Shown in pieces: positions 35,098-43,448 of a stretch of DNA of 64,000 bases (within the stretch, counting starts at the first letter, position 1; every line of letters begins with the position of its first letter). Source of the DNA: Nocardia takedensis NBRC 100417 (GTDB lineage: Bacteria; Actinomycetota; Actinomycetes; Mycobacteriales; Mycobacteriaceae). Where the stretch lies: the NCBI RefSeq assembly GCF_000308695.1, contig NZ_BAGG01000019.1:124001-188000 (forward strand), read 5' to 3'. A program made the translations under genes and the position numbers. The notes beneath the pieces were generated by a model. The model was given only the letters and a program-made list of their open reading frames with translations, was not told the origin of the DNA and did no database searches.

Positions 35098-37137
35098 ATG
35101 AACCCAGGCCCACCGCCCGGCAACCCGTTTCCTTCGCTGAAGGACTACACCAAGGGGCACCCGGAGGGATCGAAGGACGCCTTGGAGTTCCAGCCCGATG
35201 TGGCGCTGCGACTGGGGGCCGCGGCCGAACAGGTGATCATGGGCATCGGCGCGCTCAAGCAGTACGTCGCGGACATGACCGCCGGGTCTCCCGTGTCCCA
35301 TCTCGGTTCGGGTACGGCGTTGGGGCGCAAATTCGGCGCGCAGGCCGGTGATCTGGACAAGATCCTCGACGACCACAAGAAGATCCTCGCCGACATGATC
35401 GACACGTTCATCGCGGCCGGAAAAGCCTACGGCGACATGGACGGCTTCAACGCGGCGCTGCTGGACAACGTGAGCAGCAATCCGAAGGACATCTGGGAGA
35501 TGGGCGAGCACCAACCGCCGCCGACCACGCCGAAACCGGCGTTCTCGACCGATCCGAACAAGAAGTTCGCCGACATCAACGGTGAACTGTTGGGACTGGG
35601 CGCCTTCCACCCCTCGACGATCATGGGGGAGAGCGCCGACGGCATGAGTTGGCTGGACCTGTACCAGGTGGGCAACTCGATCCGGCTGAACAAGTCCGTG
35701 CAGACGCTGTCCGATCAGGGGGGTACCTGGCGGTGGATGGCCGGCGAAGTCGATCGCGTCTTCGTGGATTTCGTCAACAACGTCGATTCGGTGACGGTCG
35801 ACCAGTGGAAAGGGCCTGGCCGTGAGGTCGCGGTCGCGGCCGTGAAGTCCTACGCCGCCTCCGTGCCCAAGTTGTCGGCCGCGGTCAAGGGCTTCGGCGA
35901 CCTGCTGACCTACACCTCGGGCTGGCTGGACGCCACCCAGGTGTCGATGCCGTATTCGGCGGAGAATCCCGCGGGCACCCTGTACGCGAGCGGCGTGAGC
36001 ATGTACAGCGGCTACGTCTCGACCAACTACTCGGTCGCGCAGGACCAGACGCCGACCTACCGGGAGAACTTCCGCAAGACCTATCTCACCGGCCTGCCGC
36101 AGACGGCCTCGCACGTGCCGGTGCTGCCGCCCGCCGCGGGCGCGTTCGGTCAGATCCCGTCCGACCCCTACAAGCCGGCGGGCGGCGACCAGGGCGGCGG
36201 CGGCAATCAGGGCGGCAACCAGGGCGGGGGCGGCCCGGGCGGCGGCAGCCCGTACCAGGGCGGCGCTCCGGGCGGCGCACCCGACGGGCAACAGTTGGCG
36301 GCGGCGCACCAGGAGAATCCGGCCACGGCGCAGTGGGCCGAGGAGATCGCCCAATTGGATTCGTCCACCACCCAGGACGGTCAGCCCGTGGTCCCCGGGG
36401 CGCTCGATCCCGCGGGTCAGCAGGGCGGCGGTGGTGGCGGTGGCGGTGGTCTGCCCGGCTCGTTGTCGCAGTTGGCGGGCATGCCGGGGCAGTTGGCCGG
36501 TCTGCCGGGCCAGATCTCGCAGGCCCAACTCGCCGGGGAGCAGGTCGGGACGCCCGAGCAGCAGATCATCTCCTCGGCCGCGCAGCAGTTGTCGGCGGCC
36601 GCGCAGCAAGGGCTTCCGCAGTTGTTGCAGACGCTGCAACAGCTCGCGCAGACCCTCTCGCCGGCCCAGTTGCAGGAGGCGTTGAAGCGCGCCGGATTGT
36701 CGGACATCCCCGGGCTCGACCTGTCGGACCCCGCGAAACTAGACGAGCTCATGGCCGCGGCCGGACTCGAGGGCGCGGGCGTTCCCGGCGGTGGCGGCGG
36801 GGGTGGCGGCCTCCCGGGTGGCGGTGGCGGCGGTATCGGCGGCGGCACGTCGCAACTGCCGAACGCCCCGCAGGCCTCGAAGCTGTTCCCCCGGGTGGCG
36901 GCGCTCGCGCCGATCACCGCCGAGGGCCAGTTCGAGGGCAGTCGTGCGGGGCTGGCCACCGCGGGCACGCCGGGAACCCCCGGCACACCGGGCGCTCCGG
37001 CGGCAGGCGCGGGCGCCGGGGCACAGGGCGGACGCGGCGGTGAACATCGACGGCCCACCTACCTGGAGTCGTCCGAACATCTCGAGGACGCGCTCGGTGA
37101 CGCGCCGGTGGTGGTCCGCCCGGTCGTCGAACGATGA
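35098..37137 (+). CDS. Large EspB-like ESX substrate candidate 2
   Basis: 679 residues, AGGAG ten bases before the ATG. The head aligns with substrate 1: F-Q-P-D-V-A-L-R-L-G-A-A-A-E-Q-V-I, I-D-T-F-I-A-A-G-K-A-Y, G-T-W-R-W-M-A-G-E-V, W-K-G at 237-239, and L-T-Y-T-S-G-W-L. The tail from residue 355 is rich in Gly, Gln and Pro with a helical Gln/Leu region (residues 490-560, L-Q-Q-L-A-Q-T-L-S) instead of the Asn/Tyr tract. The last 29 residues carry the shared block (L-E-S-S, A-L-G-D-A-P, V-R-P-V-V-E). No signal peptide. Its stop overlaps the start of the next EspG gene by four bases, so the pair is translationally coupled. Likely exported by this ESX system. Confidence 0.75.
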   Translation: MNPGPPPGNPFPSLKDYTKGHPEGSKDALEFQPDVALRLGAAAEQVIMGIGALKQYVADMTAGSPVSHLGSGTALGRKFGAQAGDLDKILDDHKKILADMIDTFIAAGKAYGDMDGFNAALLDNVSSNPKDIWEMGEHQPPPTTPKPAFSTDPNKKFADINGELLGLGAFHPSTIMGESADGMSWLDLYQVGNSIRLNKSVQTLSDQGGTWRWMAGEVDRVFVDFVNNVDSVTVDQWKGPGREVAVAAVKSYAASVPKLSAAVKGFGDLLTYTSGWLDATQVSMPYSAENPAGTLYASGVSMYSGYVSTNYSVAQDQTPTYRENFRKTYLTGLPQTASHVPVLPPAAGAFGQIPSDPYKPAGGDQGGGGNQGGNQGGGGPGGGSPYQGGAPGGAPDGQQLAAAHQENPATAQWAEEIAQLDSSTTQDGQPVVPGALDPAGQQGGGGGGGGGLPGSLSQLAGMPGQLAGLPGQISQAQLAGEQVGTPEQQIISSAAQQLSAAAQQGLPQLLQTLQQLAQTLSPAQLQEALKRAGLSDIPGLDLSDPAKLDELMAAAGLEGAGVPGGGGGGGGLPGGGGGGIGGGTSQLPNAPQASKLFPRVAALAPITAEGQFEGSRAGLATAGTPGTPGTPGAPAAGAGAGAQGGRGGEHRRPTYLESSEHLEDALGDAPVVVRPVVER

Positions 37138-37907
37138 CGCGGAGTTGGACGTTCACCGACCTCGAGTTCGTGGTCCTGTGGGATCGCCTGCGCGAGGACC
37201 GGTTGCCGCATCCTTTCGTCTACACCACCGACATCCCGTACGAGGACGATTTCCAGCGCGAATTCGTGCGGGTGCGGGATCGACTGCTGTCCGTGCCCGA
37301 TCCGGCCCTGGACGAGGCGCTGCGCGACATCGCCCGCCCGGACATCGCGATCCGGGTGCTCGGGGTCTCCGGCACGACGCCCGACGATCCGGCGGGCGGT
37401 CTGCGACTGTTGGCGACCAGGCGGGAGAGCCGCGGTCACCTGCTGACGCAGTTGCCCGGCCGGACCCTGGAGCACAGCGGCGGCTTCACCATCGTGGAGT
37501 GCGACGCGCTGCGCCTGGCCGACGTGGTGGCCGACGCGTTGCCGGAATGCCCGGCGGGTCAAGGCCCGCCGCTGAGCCTGTCGGCCCCGGCCGAGCCGGA
37601 CGAGGAATCCGATGTGCGACTGTGGGACAGCCACGACGAACCGGTCGACGCGCGGGCGAACGCCTTCCTGAACGTCGGGCCCGAACGCGCGGGCGTGATC
37701 GAAATCGCACAGGGGATCTCCCGTTTCGGTCCGCGCGGACGTACGGTGCGCCATCTGCACTGGCGCGACCATCCCGACGACGGCCGCTATGTCATCACGC
37801 CCGGACAACCGGCGCTCGCGCGCGGAGCCGATCGCGCGGGGCTGGTCGCGGCGATCAACACCGAACTCGTCGCGGTGGTCCGGGCCATCAAAGACGAACG
37901 CGTATGA
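37134..37907 (+). CDS. EspG-family ESX secretion chaperone (module B)
   Basis: 257 residues, ATG overlapping the upstream stop (ATGA). Starts R-S-W-T-F-T-D-L-E-F-V-V-L-W-D-R-L, a typical EspG N-terminus, and contains L-P-G-R-T-L-E-H-S-G-G-F-T-I as in the module A copy. It should act as cytosolic chaperone for the coupled EspB-like protein. Two YbaB-type genes follow with four-base overlaps, forming one tight operon from 35098 to 38601. Confidence 0.87.
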   Translation: MTRSWTFTDLEFVVLWDRLREDRLPHPFVYTTDIPYEDDFQREFVRVRDRLLSVPDPALDEALRDIARPDIAIRVLGVSGTTPDDPAGGLRLLATRRESRGHLLTQLPGRTLEHSGGFTIVECDALRLADVVADALPECPAGQGPPLSLSAPAEPDEESDVRLWDSHDEPVDARANAFLNVGPERAGVIEIAQGISRFGPRGRTVRHLHWRDHPDDGRYVITPGQPALARGADRAGLVAAINTELVAVVRAIKDERV

Positions 37908-38239
37908 GAGGGCACGAGGTGGACACGTTCGACGCCGCTTCCAGATCCGGCGCGATCACCGTCGAGACCACCGAACGCGGTCTGCCGGTGCGCGTCACGG
38001 TGGAGCAGGACGAATTGCGCCGTGACCCGGCCGATCTCGCGGCCGAGGTGCTGCGGTTGTGTCGGCAGGCCGCGGGACGCGCGGGCGCGGCGCGACGCGC
38101 GCGGTTGGCCGAGGCCGGTGTCGGGCGCGACCTGCTCGCGCTGACCGGCCTGCCCACCTTCGAGGAGATCGAACAGCGCGAACTGCTGGACGAGCAGGAT
38201 TACGAGGTCGAACCGCAGAGCTGGCTGAGGCCGCTGTGA
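37904..38239 (+). CDS. Small YbaB-like protein (module B)
   Basis: 111 residues. The ATG at 37904 overlaps the EspG stop by four bases and the C-terminus overlaps the next start by four. The first 70 residues show the YbaB pattern: G-A-I-T-V-E-T-T-E-R-G-L-P-V-R-V-T-V, then a helix. The acidic tail (E-E-I-E-Q-R-E-L-L-D-E-Q-D-Y-E-V-E-P-Q-S-W) is well defined and may be a binding peptide. Divergent from the module A copies, so identification is tentative. Confidence 0.65.
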   Translation: MRGHEVDTFDAASRSGAITVETTERGLPVRVTVEQDELRRDPADLAAEVLRLCRQAAGRAGAARRARLAEAGVGRDLLALTGLPTFEEIEQRELLDEQDYEVEPQSWLRPL

Positions 38240-38601
38240 CGGGGCCCGAGCACGCGTCGTCCCTGCCGAGCGATCCCGGGGAACTGGCGAATTCCTTGAT
38301 GGATCAACTGGTTGCACGCGCGCAACGCAATCTTGACCGGATGCGCGATCTCGGCGACCGGATGGCCGCGATCCGGGTGACGGAGACTTCGCCCGACGGG
38401 GCGGTGACGGTCACCGTGGACGGAACCGGAGCGTTGCTGGACCTGGAACTCGGCGCGGCGATCCGGGAGTGGACGCCCGCGCGTTTCGACGAAGTGGTCG
38501 TCGGGACCGCGCAGCGTGCCGCGGCGGCGGCATTCGCGCGGCACGCGGAACTCGTCACGGAATTCAACGAATCACTTTCCGGCAAAACCGGTGAACTGTG
38601 A
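38236..38601 (+). CDS. YbaB/EbfC-family protein (module B)
   Basis: 121 residues, GTG start overlapping the previous stop. YbaB core: a long helix (L-V-A-R-A-Q-R-N-L-D-R-M-R-D-L), strands A-V-T-V-T-V-D-G-T-G-A-L-L-D-L-E-L, and a second helix with A-A-A-A-A-F-A-R-H-A-E-L. It probably pairs with the neighbouring small YbaB-like protein, since the family forms dimers. Last gene of the module B operon. Confidence 0.78.
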   Translation: MTGPEHASSLPSDPGELANSLMDQLVARAQRNLDRMRDLGDRMAAIRVTETSPDGAVTVTVDGTGALLDLELGAAIREWTPARFDEVVVGTAQRAAAAAFARHAELVTEFNESLSGKTGEL

Positions 38602-38723
38602 GAGATTAGCGGAGAATTCGCGCGTCGCCCGCTCGTATCCGGGGTGATCGGGCGGCGCGGTGATTCTAGGTGGAACAGCTATTCTCCGCGACCGCAGCGG
38701 TTTTCGTGTCATCTCGAATTAAC

Positions 38724-38752
38724 TTCATCATTGTGTCATCCGCTGTTAAGCT
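38724..38752 (+). promoter_or_regulatory. Possible promoter for the EspC-PE-PPE-Esx operon
   Basis: TTCATC (38724-38729), 17 bases, then TAAGCT (38747-38752), inside the only clearly A/T-rich patch of the locus (38690-38760). It lies about 100 bases before the EspC-like gene, and module B ends at 38601. The -35 box is weak. Confidence 0.4.
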
Positions 38753-38848
38753 GCTGGGACGCGAAATCTCCGCCGGGTCTGGTCCAATGGATCGGAGGCT
38801 TCAGCGGCCCGGCATCATTCCCAATGCAGTTATCGTGCAGAGGTATTC

Positions 38849-39163
38849 ATGGGCGACTTGACAGCAGTACCCGAAGCGATCCGCGCCTACGGCGACGCGT
38901 CGGCGGCGGCGGCGACGCAGACCTTGGCCGCGGCCTCGGCGAATCAGGCGGCGGCGATCGCCGCGGCGGTTCCGGTGTTCGGACTCATCGGCGGTGATTT
39001 CCTGGCGACCTACGCCTTCGCGCAGGCCACGCATCTGACCTCGGTGGGGGAGTTGGCCGCCGTGCACGCGGGCACCGCGCTCACCGCGCACGAGAGCGCG
39101 CTGACCTATCAGGCCACCGACCTGGAGAACGCCGACGAGCTGGGCGTGATCGGTAACGCCTGA
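38849..39163 (+). CDS. EspC-like ESX substrate
   Basis: 104 residues, ATG preceded by AGAGG. Matches the EspC/DUF2580 pattern: long alanine-rich helix, V-P-V-F-G-L-I-G-G-D-F-L-A-T-Y-A-F-A, second helix, and the export signal Y-Q-A-T-D (Y87, Y-x3-D) near the C-terminus. EspC-type proteins are small helical hairpins exported by ESX systems, usually encoded next to an EspA-type partner. Here the following W-x-G gene overlaps the stop by one base (TGATG), which fits such a pair. Confidence 0.8.
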   Translation: MGDLTAVPEAIRAYGDASAAAATQTLAAASANQAAAIAAAVPVFGLIGGDFLATYAFAQATHLTSVGELAAVHAGTALTAHESALTYQATDLENADELGVIGNA

Positions 39164-40527
39164 TGGGCTCCCCCCTGGAACAATCGATCGTCGACATGCT
39201 GCGACAGAGCGCGCTCGGCGCCGTCGTCGACCGACCGGTCGACGACGTGCTGCGCGAGATGGGGCTGCCGGGCCTGCCCCAGTTGCCGCCCATGCCGCCG
39301 CTGCCGCAACTCCCGCCGTTGCCACCCCTTGACCTGACCGCGCTGGCCAAGCCGATCACCGAACTGGCGAGCAGTTTCGGCAGCGGCAAACTCCGCGGCG
39401 GACCCGGGATCGACCCGATCCAGGTGCTCACCCAGGTCACCACCGTCCTGCAGACGGTCTCGCAGTTGAGTTCCACCGCGATGCAGGCGGTCGCGCCGCT
39501 GTGGCAGGGCGCGGGCGCGACGGCCGCGAACGCCAAAGCCGCCACGACCGCCGCCGACACGGCCGCCGTCTCGGGGCAGGGCGCGCGGATGACGGTGGGC
39601 AGCACCAGCGCCGCGGGCAGCGTCTTCACCGGCAATGTGCTGATGACGGGCGTCACCGCGAAATTCCTGGCTTCGCTGGCCGCCGCCGGGCCGTTCCTCG
39701 GCACGCCCGCGGGCCAGGCGTTCCTGGTCGCGATGACGGCCGAGACGTTGTCCGAGGCCCTGGCGATCGTGGCCAAGACACGCGCGGAACTGACCGCGCA
39801 CAGCGCCGCGATGGCGCGCAACGGCGAGAAGGTCCCCGTCACCGACGCGCCCAAAGGCGTGCCGGGCACCGCCGAGAAGGTGCTGTCGATGGGCAAGACG
39901 CCGGTGCGTCAGGTCGCCTCGGCCGCGCAGTCCCCGCTGTCGGCGGCCAAGACGTTGGGCAGTCCGGCGGGCGCGACCGATCCGAGCAGTTATGTCAGTC
40001 AGGCGCTGCAACTGGTGCAGTCGCTGGTGCAGATCGGTTCCACCGGCGCGCAGGTCGCCGCGCAGGTGGCGGCCCCGCACCTGGACGCCGCGCCGGTCGC
40101 GGGTCTGCCGATCGCCGCGCCCACCCCGTCGCTGGGCGGCGTGTCCGCCGTCGCGGGCGGCGGGGCGGCCTCCGTCGGCGCGGCCCCGGCCCAGCCGATC
40201 CCGTTGCAGGAAGCCCGCACCATGACCGTGGCGACCGGCGGGCCCGCGGGCGTCACGCCCGGCGGTGTCACGACGGCCGCCGCGGGCGGTCTCGCCTCCA
40301 ATCCCGGGATGATGCCGATGGCGCCGGGTGCGGCGGGCGCGGCAGCGGCCACCCGCGCGGCGGGCGCCGACGGCGTGCTGCGCACCGATCTGGTCACCGC
40401 CGAACACGGCAACGCGGTCGTCGGACCGCTGGCCGGGGTGTCGGTGCCGGTGGTCGGCGCGGCCGAGACGGTCACCGCGACACCCGACATCGACCCGGAA
40501 TCTCCCGACAAGGCCCTCACCCTCTAG
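39163..40527 (+). CDS. Large W-x-G ESX-associated protein, EspA-like by position
   Basis: 454 residues coupled to the EspC-like gene. An N-terminal helix is followed by a striking proline/leucine repeat (residues 36-56, L-P-P-M-P-P-L-P-Q-L-P-P-L-P-P-L). Then comes a helix-turn-helix with W-Q-G at 114-116 in A-P-L-W-Q-G-A-G-A, a hydrophobic helical stretch (L-A-A-A-G-P-F-L-G-T) and a long Ala/Gly/Val-rich tail. The organisation (W-x-G hairpin after an EspC-like gene) recalls EspA, but sequence similarity to EspA is not obvious to me. It is likely exported together with the EspC-like protein. Confidence 0.6.
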   Translation: MGSPLEQSIVDMLRQSALGAVVDRPVDDVLREMGLPGLPQLPPMPPLPQLPPLPPLDLTALAKPITELASSFGSGKLRGGPGIDPIQVLTQVTTVLQTVSQLSSTAMQAVAPLWQGAGATAANAKAATTAADTAAVSGQGARMTVGSTSAAGSVFTGNVLMTGVTAKFLASLAAAGPFLGTPAGQAFLVAMTAETLSEALAIVAKTRAELTAHSAAMARNGEKVPVTDAPKGVPGTAEKVLSMGKTPVRQVASAAQSPLSAAKTLGSPAGATDPSSYVSQALQLVQSLVQIGSTGAQVAAQVAAPHLDAAPVAGLPIAAPTPSLGGVSAVAGGGAASVGAAPAQPIPLQEARTMTVATGGPAGVTPGGVTTAAAGGLASNPGMMPMAPGAAGAAAATRAAGADGVLRTDLVTAEHGNAVVGPLAGVSVPVVGAAETVTATPDIDPESPDKALTL

Positions 40528-40536
40528 GAGTTCGCC

Positions 40537-40833
40537 ATGGAATTCGATCCCGTCGAGGCGATGCGCGTCGCCACCGAACTGGACTCCCTCGCCGATCGGC
40601 TCGAGGCCGAACTGCGCTCGGGCGCCCCCGCCCGCGCGGTCGCGGCCCCGGGGCTGGACGAGGTGTCGCTGCGGGCCGCCGCCACCCTGCAAGAGGTGTC
40701 GGGCTCCTTCGACACCTCCGCGGATTCGGGCATCCTCGAATTGCGCAGGCTGGCCGCGAGTCTGCGGTCGCAGTCGCGGGAACTGTCGCTCATGGACAGC
40801 GCCAACGCGGCCGACCTCGGAGCGATGGCCTGA
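40537..40833 (+). CDS. PE-family-like protein
   Basis: 98 residues, GGAG before the ATG. Two helices separated by A-P-G-L-D-E-V-S-L-R-A-A-A-T-L, the position and wording of the PE domain (compare G-A-D-E-V-S in mycobacterial PE). The strict N-terminal P-E and a C-terminal Y-x3-D/E are missing. It is directly upstream of the PPE gene (three-base gap), and the two should form a helical heterodimer recognised by the EspG encoded after them. Confidence 0.75.
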   Translation: MEFDPVEAMRVATELDSLADRLEAELRSGAPARAVAAPGLDEVSLRAAATLQEVSGSFDTSADSGILELRRLAASLRSQSRELSLMDSANAADLGAMA

Positions 40834-40836
40834 TCC

Positions 40837-41799
40837 ATGGTCGAACCACCTGAGGCCGGATTCACCGGTGTGGTCTGGGAGGCCAGACCACCCGAGCGGC
40901 TCGCGCACGAGCTGACCACCGGACCGGGGTCGGCGCCGTTGGGCGAGGCCGCGGCCGCGTGGGGCCGGGTGGCGGCGAGTTTCGCCGCGGCCGTGGTGGA
41001 CTACGACCGGATCATGCTCGCGGTGCGGGGGCACTGGCGTTCGGGCACCAGCGACGCCGTGCTGGCCCGCATCTCGACGATGCGGGACTGGCTGGCCGAG
41101 ACGGCCGCGGCCGCGGCCCGCAACGCCGAACACGCGGGCAGGCAGGCCGCCGCCTTCGAGATCGCCCGGCTGTCCATGCCGCACGTCGCCGAGATCGCGG
41201 CGCTGGAACAGGCGTTACGCACCTTGAAGGCGGTCGGGGCCTCGCTCGGTTCGCCCGTGGTCGGGGCGATCGCCGACCACGAGACCGAACAGGATCTGGC
41301 CAAGGCCACCGCGGCGCGGGTGATGCGCACCTACGAGGCGGCCACGCTGCCGTTGTCGGAGTCGTGGGGGCAGACCGACCCGCCCACCTTGTCCACCCCC
41401 GAGGCGTACGAGGCCGAACAGGCCGCCACGCGTGCCGCGACCACCGCGAGCGCGCTTCCGGCGCTGTCCGCGATGCCCGCCATGCCGGTCATCGGGCCGA
41501 TCTCGGTGCCCCGGGTGCTCTCCGGCGGGCAGGTCCACAGCGTGTCGCAGACCTACATCCGCCCGGAGGTCACCCCGGTCCAAGCTCCGGTTTCCACCGG
41601 CACGTCCGCCGGACAGTCCCTACCCCCGGCGGCCGCACCGCTCGCGGCGGCGGCCGCCGCCGACGAGGAGGAGCGGCGCGCGGGCGCGGCGACTCCGCGC
41701 GTCGGCCCGGCCGCCGAACTGGATGCCGGAATGGCCGCCGCGCCCGCGGTGCTCGGCGGGCACGAAACCGCCGTGGGCACGCAACGGGCCGGGACGTAG
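40837..41799 (+). CDS. PPE-family protein
   Basis: 320 residues. Contains the hallmark P-P-E (residues 18-20) in A-R-P-P-E-R-L-A-H-E-L-T-T-G-P-G-S-A-P-L-G, followed by a helical domain of about 160 residues with H-W-R-S-G in the W-x-G/S turn. The C-terminal third is Ala/Pro-rich and disordered, much shorter than in many mycobacterial PPEs. It partners the PE-like protein upstream and is the expected client of the next gene. Confidence 0.87.
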   Translation: MVEPPEAGFTGVVWEARPPERLAHELTTGPGSAPLGEAAAAWGRVAASFAAAVVDYDRIMLAVRGHWRSGTSDAVLARISTMRDWLAETAAAAARNAEHAGRQAAAFEIARLSMPHVAEIAALEQALRTLKAVGASLGSPVVGAIADHETEQDLAKATAARVMRTYEAATLPLSESWGQTDPPTLSTPEAYEAEQAATRAATTASALPALSAMPAMPVIGPISVPRVLSGGQVHSVSQTYIRPEVTPVQAPVSTGTSAGQSLPPAAAPLAAAAAADEEERRAGAATPRVGPAAELDAGMAAAPAVLGGHETAVGTQRAGT

Positions 41800-41808
41800 G
41801 GGTTCGCC

Positions 41809-42597
41809 GTGGCTGCTGTGACGAACGACGCGGTGCTCGTCGTCTGCGATGTGCTCGGAGTGCAGACCCTGCCGACCGTCCTGGACGTCGGGCCGCGGCA
41901 GGACCGCGTGGCGGATTTCGCCGACGCCCGCGCACAGGCGTTGCTCGCCCTGCGCGACGCGGGCCTGGTCGACGCGCACGACGACGTGGACGCCGATCTC
42001 GGTGCGGCACTGTACATCCTGGCCGCACCGGAACGCGAGATCGCGGCCAGGGTCGTCACCGAGACGGGCGTCCGGCGGATCTGTCTGGCCCGCCGTGGCG
42101 CGGGGCACGCGATCGCCGTGCGCGAGGGCGACGACCTGGATATCACCACCACCTGGGCCGAGGAGGACGGCGCGGCGCTGGCCCGCCCGATCCTGGCCGC
42201 TCTCGGGGCCTGTCCGCCCGCGGACATCCCGACCTTCAGTCTTCCCGCCGACGAATTGGCCCGGCGATTCGACGGCGCGGAATCGGGACCCGACTTCACG
42301 GGGGTCCCGTACGAACTCGGTGTCACCGACAAGGCGGCGATCGAGTTCGGCATGGCCATGGCCGAGTGCCGTGCGCACGCCGAGATCGTGGCCTACCTCC
42401 ACGAGGACGGGGTCACCACCAGATCCTCCGGGGCCGTGGCGGTGTTCGACACCGCGCGGGGAAGGATCGCGGCCAGTCCGGGGACGGCCGCGGACCTGCG
42501 GGTCTGGACCACCGTCACACCGGGTTCCGATCATCGTGTCGCGCAAGCGATCTCGCAGCTGGTCGGGACACTGCCCGGGGGAAGGTGGATGCCCTAG
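41809..42597 (+). CDS. EspG chaperone for the PE-PPE pair
   Basis: 262 residues, GTG start at 41809 (another GTG at 41818 is possible). EspG fold by pattern: helix-strand repeats with V-L-G-V-Q-T-L-P-T-V-L, L-G-A-A-L-Y-I-L-A-A-P-E-R-E-I, R-R-I-C-L-A-R-R-G and a C-terminal helix. It is clearly different from the two module EspGs and closer in layout to mycobacterial EspG. Its place after PE-PPE and before the Esx pair is the ESX-typical order. It acts in the cytosol, binding the PPE tip and guiding it to EccC. Confidence 0.82.
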   Translation: MAAVTNDAVLVVCDVLGVQTLPTVLDVGPRQDRVADFADARAQALLALRDAGLVDAHDDVDADLGAALYILAAPEREIAARVVTETGVRRICLARRGAGHAIAVREGDDLDITTTWAEEDGAALARPILAALGACPPADIPTFSLPADELARRFDGAESGPDFTGVPYELGVTDKAAIEFGMAMAECRAHAEIVAYLHEDGVTTRSSGAVAVFDTARGRIAASPGTAADLRVWTTVTPGSDHRVAQAISQLVGTLPGGRWMP

Positions 42598-42690
42598 CTC
42601 GCGCGTCGGACGAGCGCTTGCGAAGTCGCCGTTCCCCCATCCACCAACGACTAATGCGATACCAGTCACGAATGAGAAAGAGGCAGATCC

Positions 42691-43026
42691 ATGGCCCCAC
42701 GCGTAAGTAATGAAGAAGCCCTCGTCAAGGGCGCAGAGAACGAGATGGCCGGTTCGGTCGCGCAGATCAAGAGCACCCTGGCCCGGGTCACCGACGCCGT
42801 GGCCTCCGCCAAGCGCGGCTGGGAAGGCACCGCCAACCTCGCTTTCGACAAGGCCTCCGACGGCTGGAACGGCGAAGCCGAGCGGCTGAACACGATCCTC
42901 GATCAGTTGACGACCCTGGTCGGCGAGGGCAACACCTCCTACCAGAACCTCGACACCACCAACGAGGGCGACATCAACGCCCTGGCCGCGCAGGGCGGCA
43001 GCCCCGCCCTGACCAACCTGGTCTGA
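42691..43026 (+). CDS. WXG100 protein, EsxB (CFP-10)-like
   Basis: 111 residues. W-E-G at 44-46 in the turn between two helices and a C-terminal export signal Y-Q-N-L-D (Y84, Y-x3-D), both hallmarks of the signal-bearing Esx partner recognised by EccC. A purine-rich site (AGAAAGAGG) precedes the ATG. It forms a pair with the protein 40 bases downstream. Confidence 0.93.
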   Translation: MAPRVSNEEALVKGAENEMAGSVAQIKSTLARVTDAVASAKRGWEGTANLAFDKASDGWNGEAERLNTILDQLTTLVGEGNTSYQNLDTTNEGDINALAAQGGSPALTNLV

Positions 43027-43066
43027 TCCGGCCCGGACTTCGACCGACCCACGAGAAAGGTCACTC

Positions 43067-43381
43067 ATGCTTTACGACGGTTCAACCCTGGCCACCCTCT
43101 CCGAGGAACTGCGCACCCTGCGTTCGCAGTTGATCGCGGAGTCCAACAACTTGCAGGGCGCCGCGAGCCGCCTGCAGACGGCGTGGGAGGACAACGACGG
43201 TCTCGCCGAGTTCAAGCGCGTCAAGAACAACTGGGATCTCGAGTTCGGCACCGAGGGTTCCGGCGCCGCCGAGGTCGACACCACCATCGGCAAGCTCGAC
43301 GCCCTGGCCCAGGCCGTCGACAGCGCGATGGCGGCGGCGCGCGGCGCCGACGGCAAGGTCGCGCAGTCCTTCGGCGGCTGA
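43067..43381 (+). CDS. WXG100-family protein, EsxA-like, with W-E-D turn
   Basis: 104 residues, two helices. The turn reads W-E-D-N-D-G (W40) instead of W-x-G, and there is no C-terminal Y-x3-D/E, so it should be the partner exported through EsxB. The helices (L-R-T-L-R-S-Q-L-I-A-E-S-N-N-L, T-I-G-K-L-D-A-L-A-Q-A-V-D) fit the Esx hairpin. It ends the operon; a hairpin terminator follows between it and the convergent eccE. Confidence 0.88.
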   Translation: MLYDGSTLATLSEELRTLRSQLIAESNNLQGAASRLQTAWEDNDGLAEFKRVKNNWDLEFGTEGSGAAEVDTTIGKLDALAQAVDSAMAAARGADGKVAQSFGG

Positions 43382-43399
43382 TCCGCCCGACACCACGGA

Positions 43400-43440
43400 A
43401 CGGCCCGTTCGATCCTCCGATCGGACGGGCCGTCTCGTTT
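43400..43440. terminator. Bidirectional terminator between esxA-like gene and eccE
   Basis: A 15-bp inverted repeat (ACGGCCCGTTCGATC / GATCGGACGGGCCGT, one G-U pair) with a four-base loop, followed by CTCGTTT on the plus strand. It sits between two convergent genes and can serve both. Confidence 0.8.
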
Positions 43441-43448
43441 CGAGGGGA

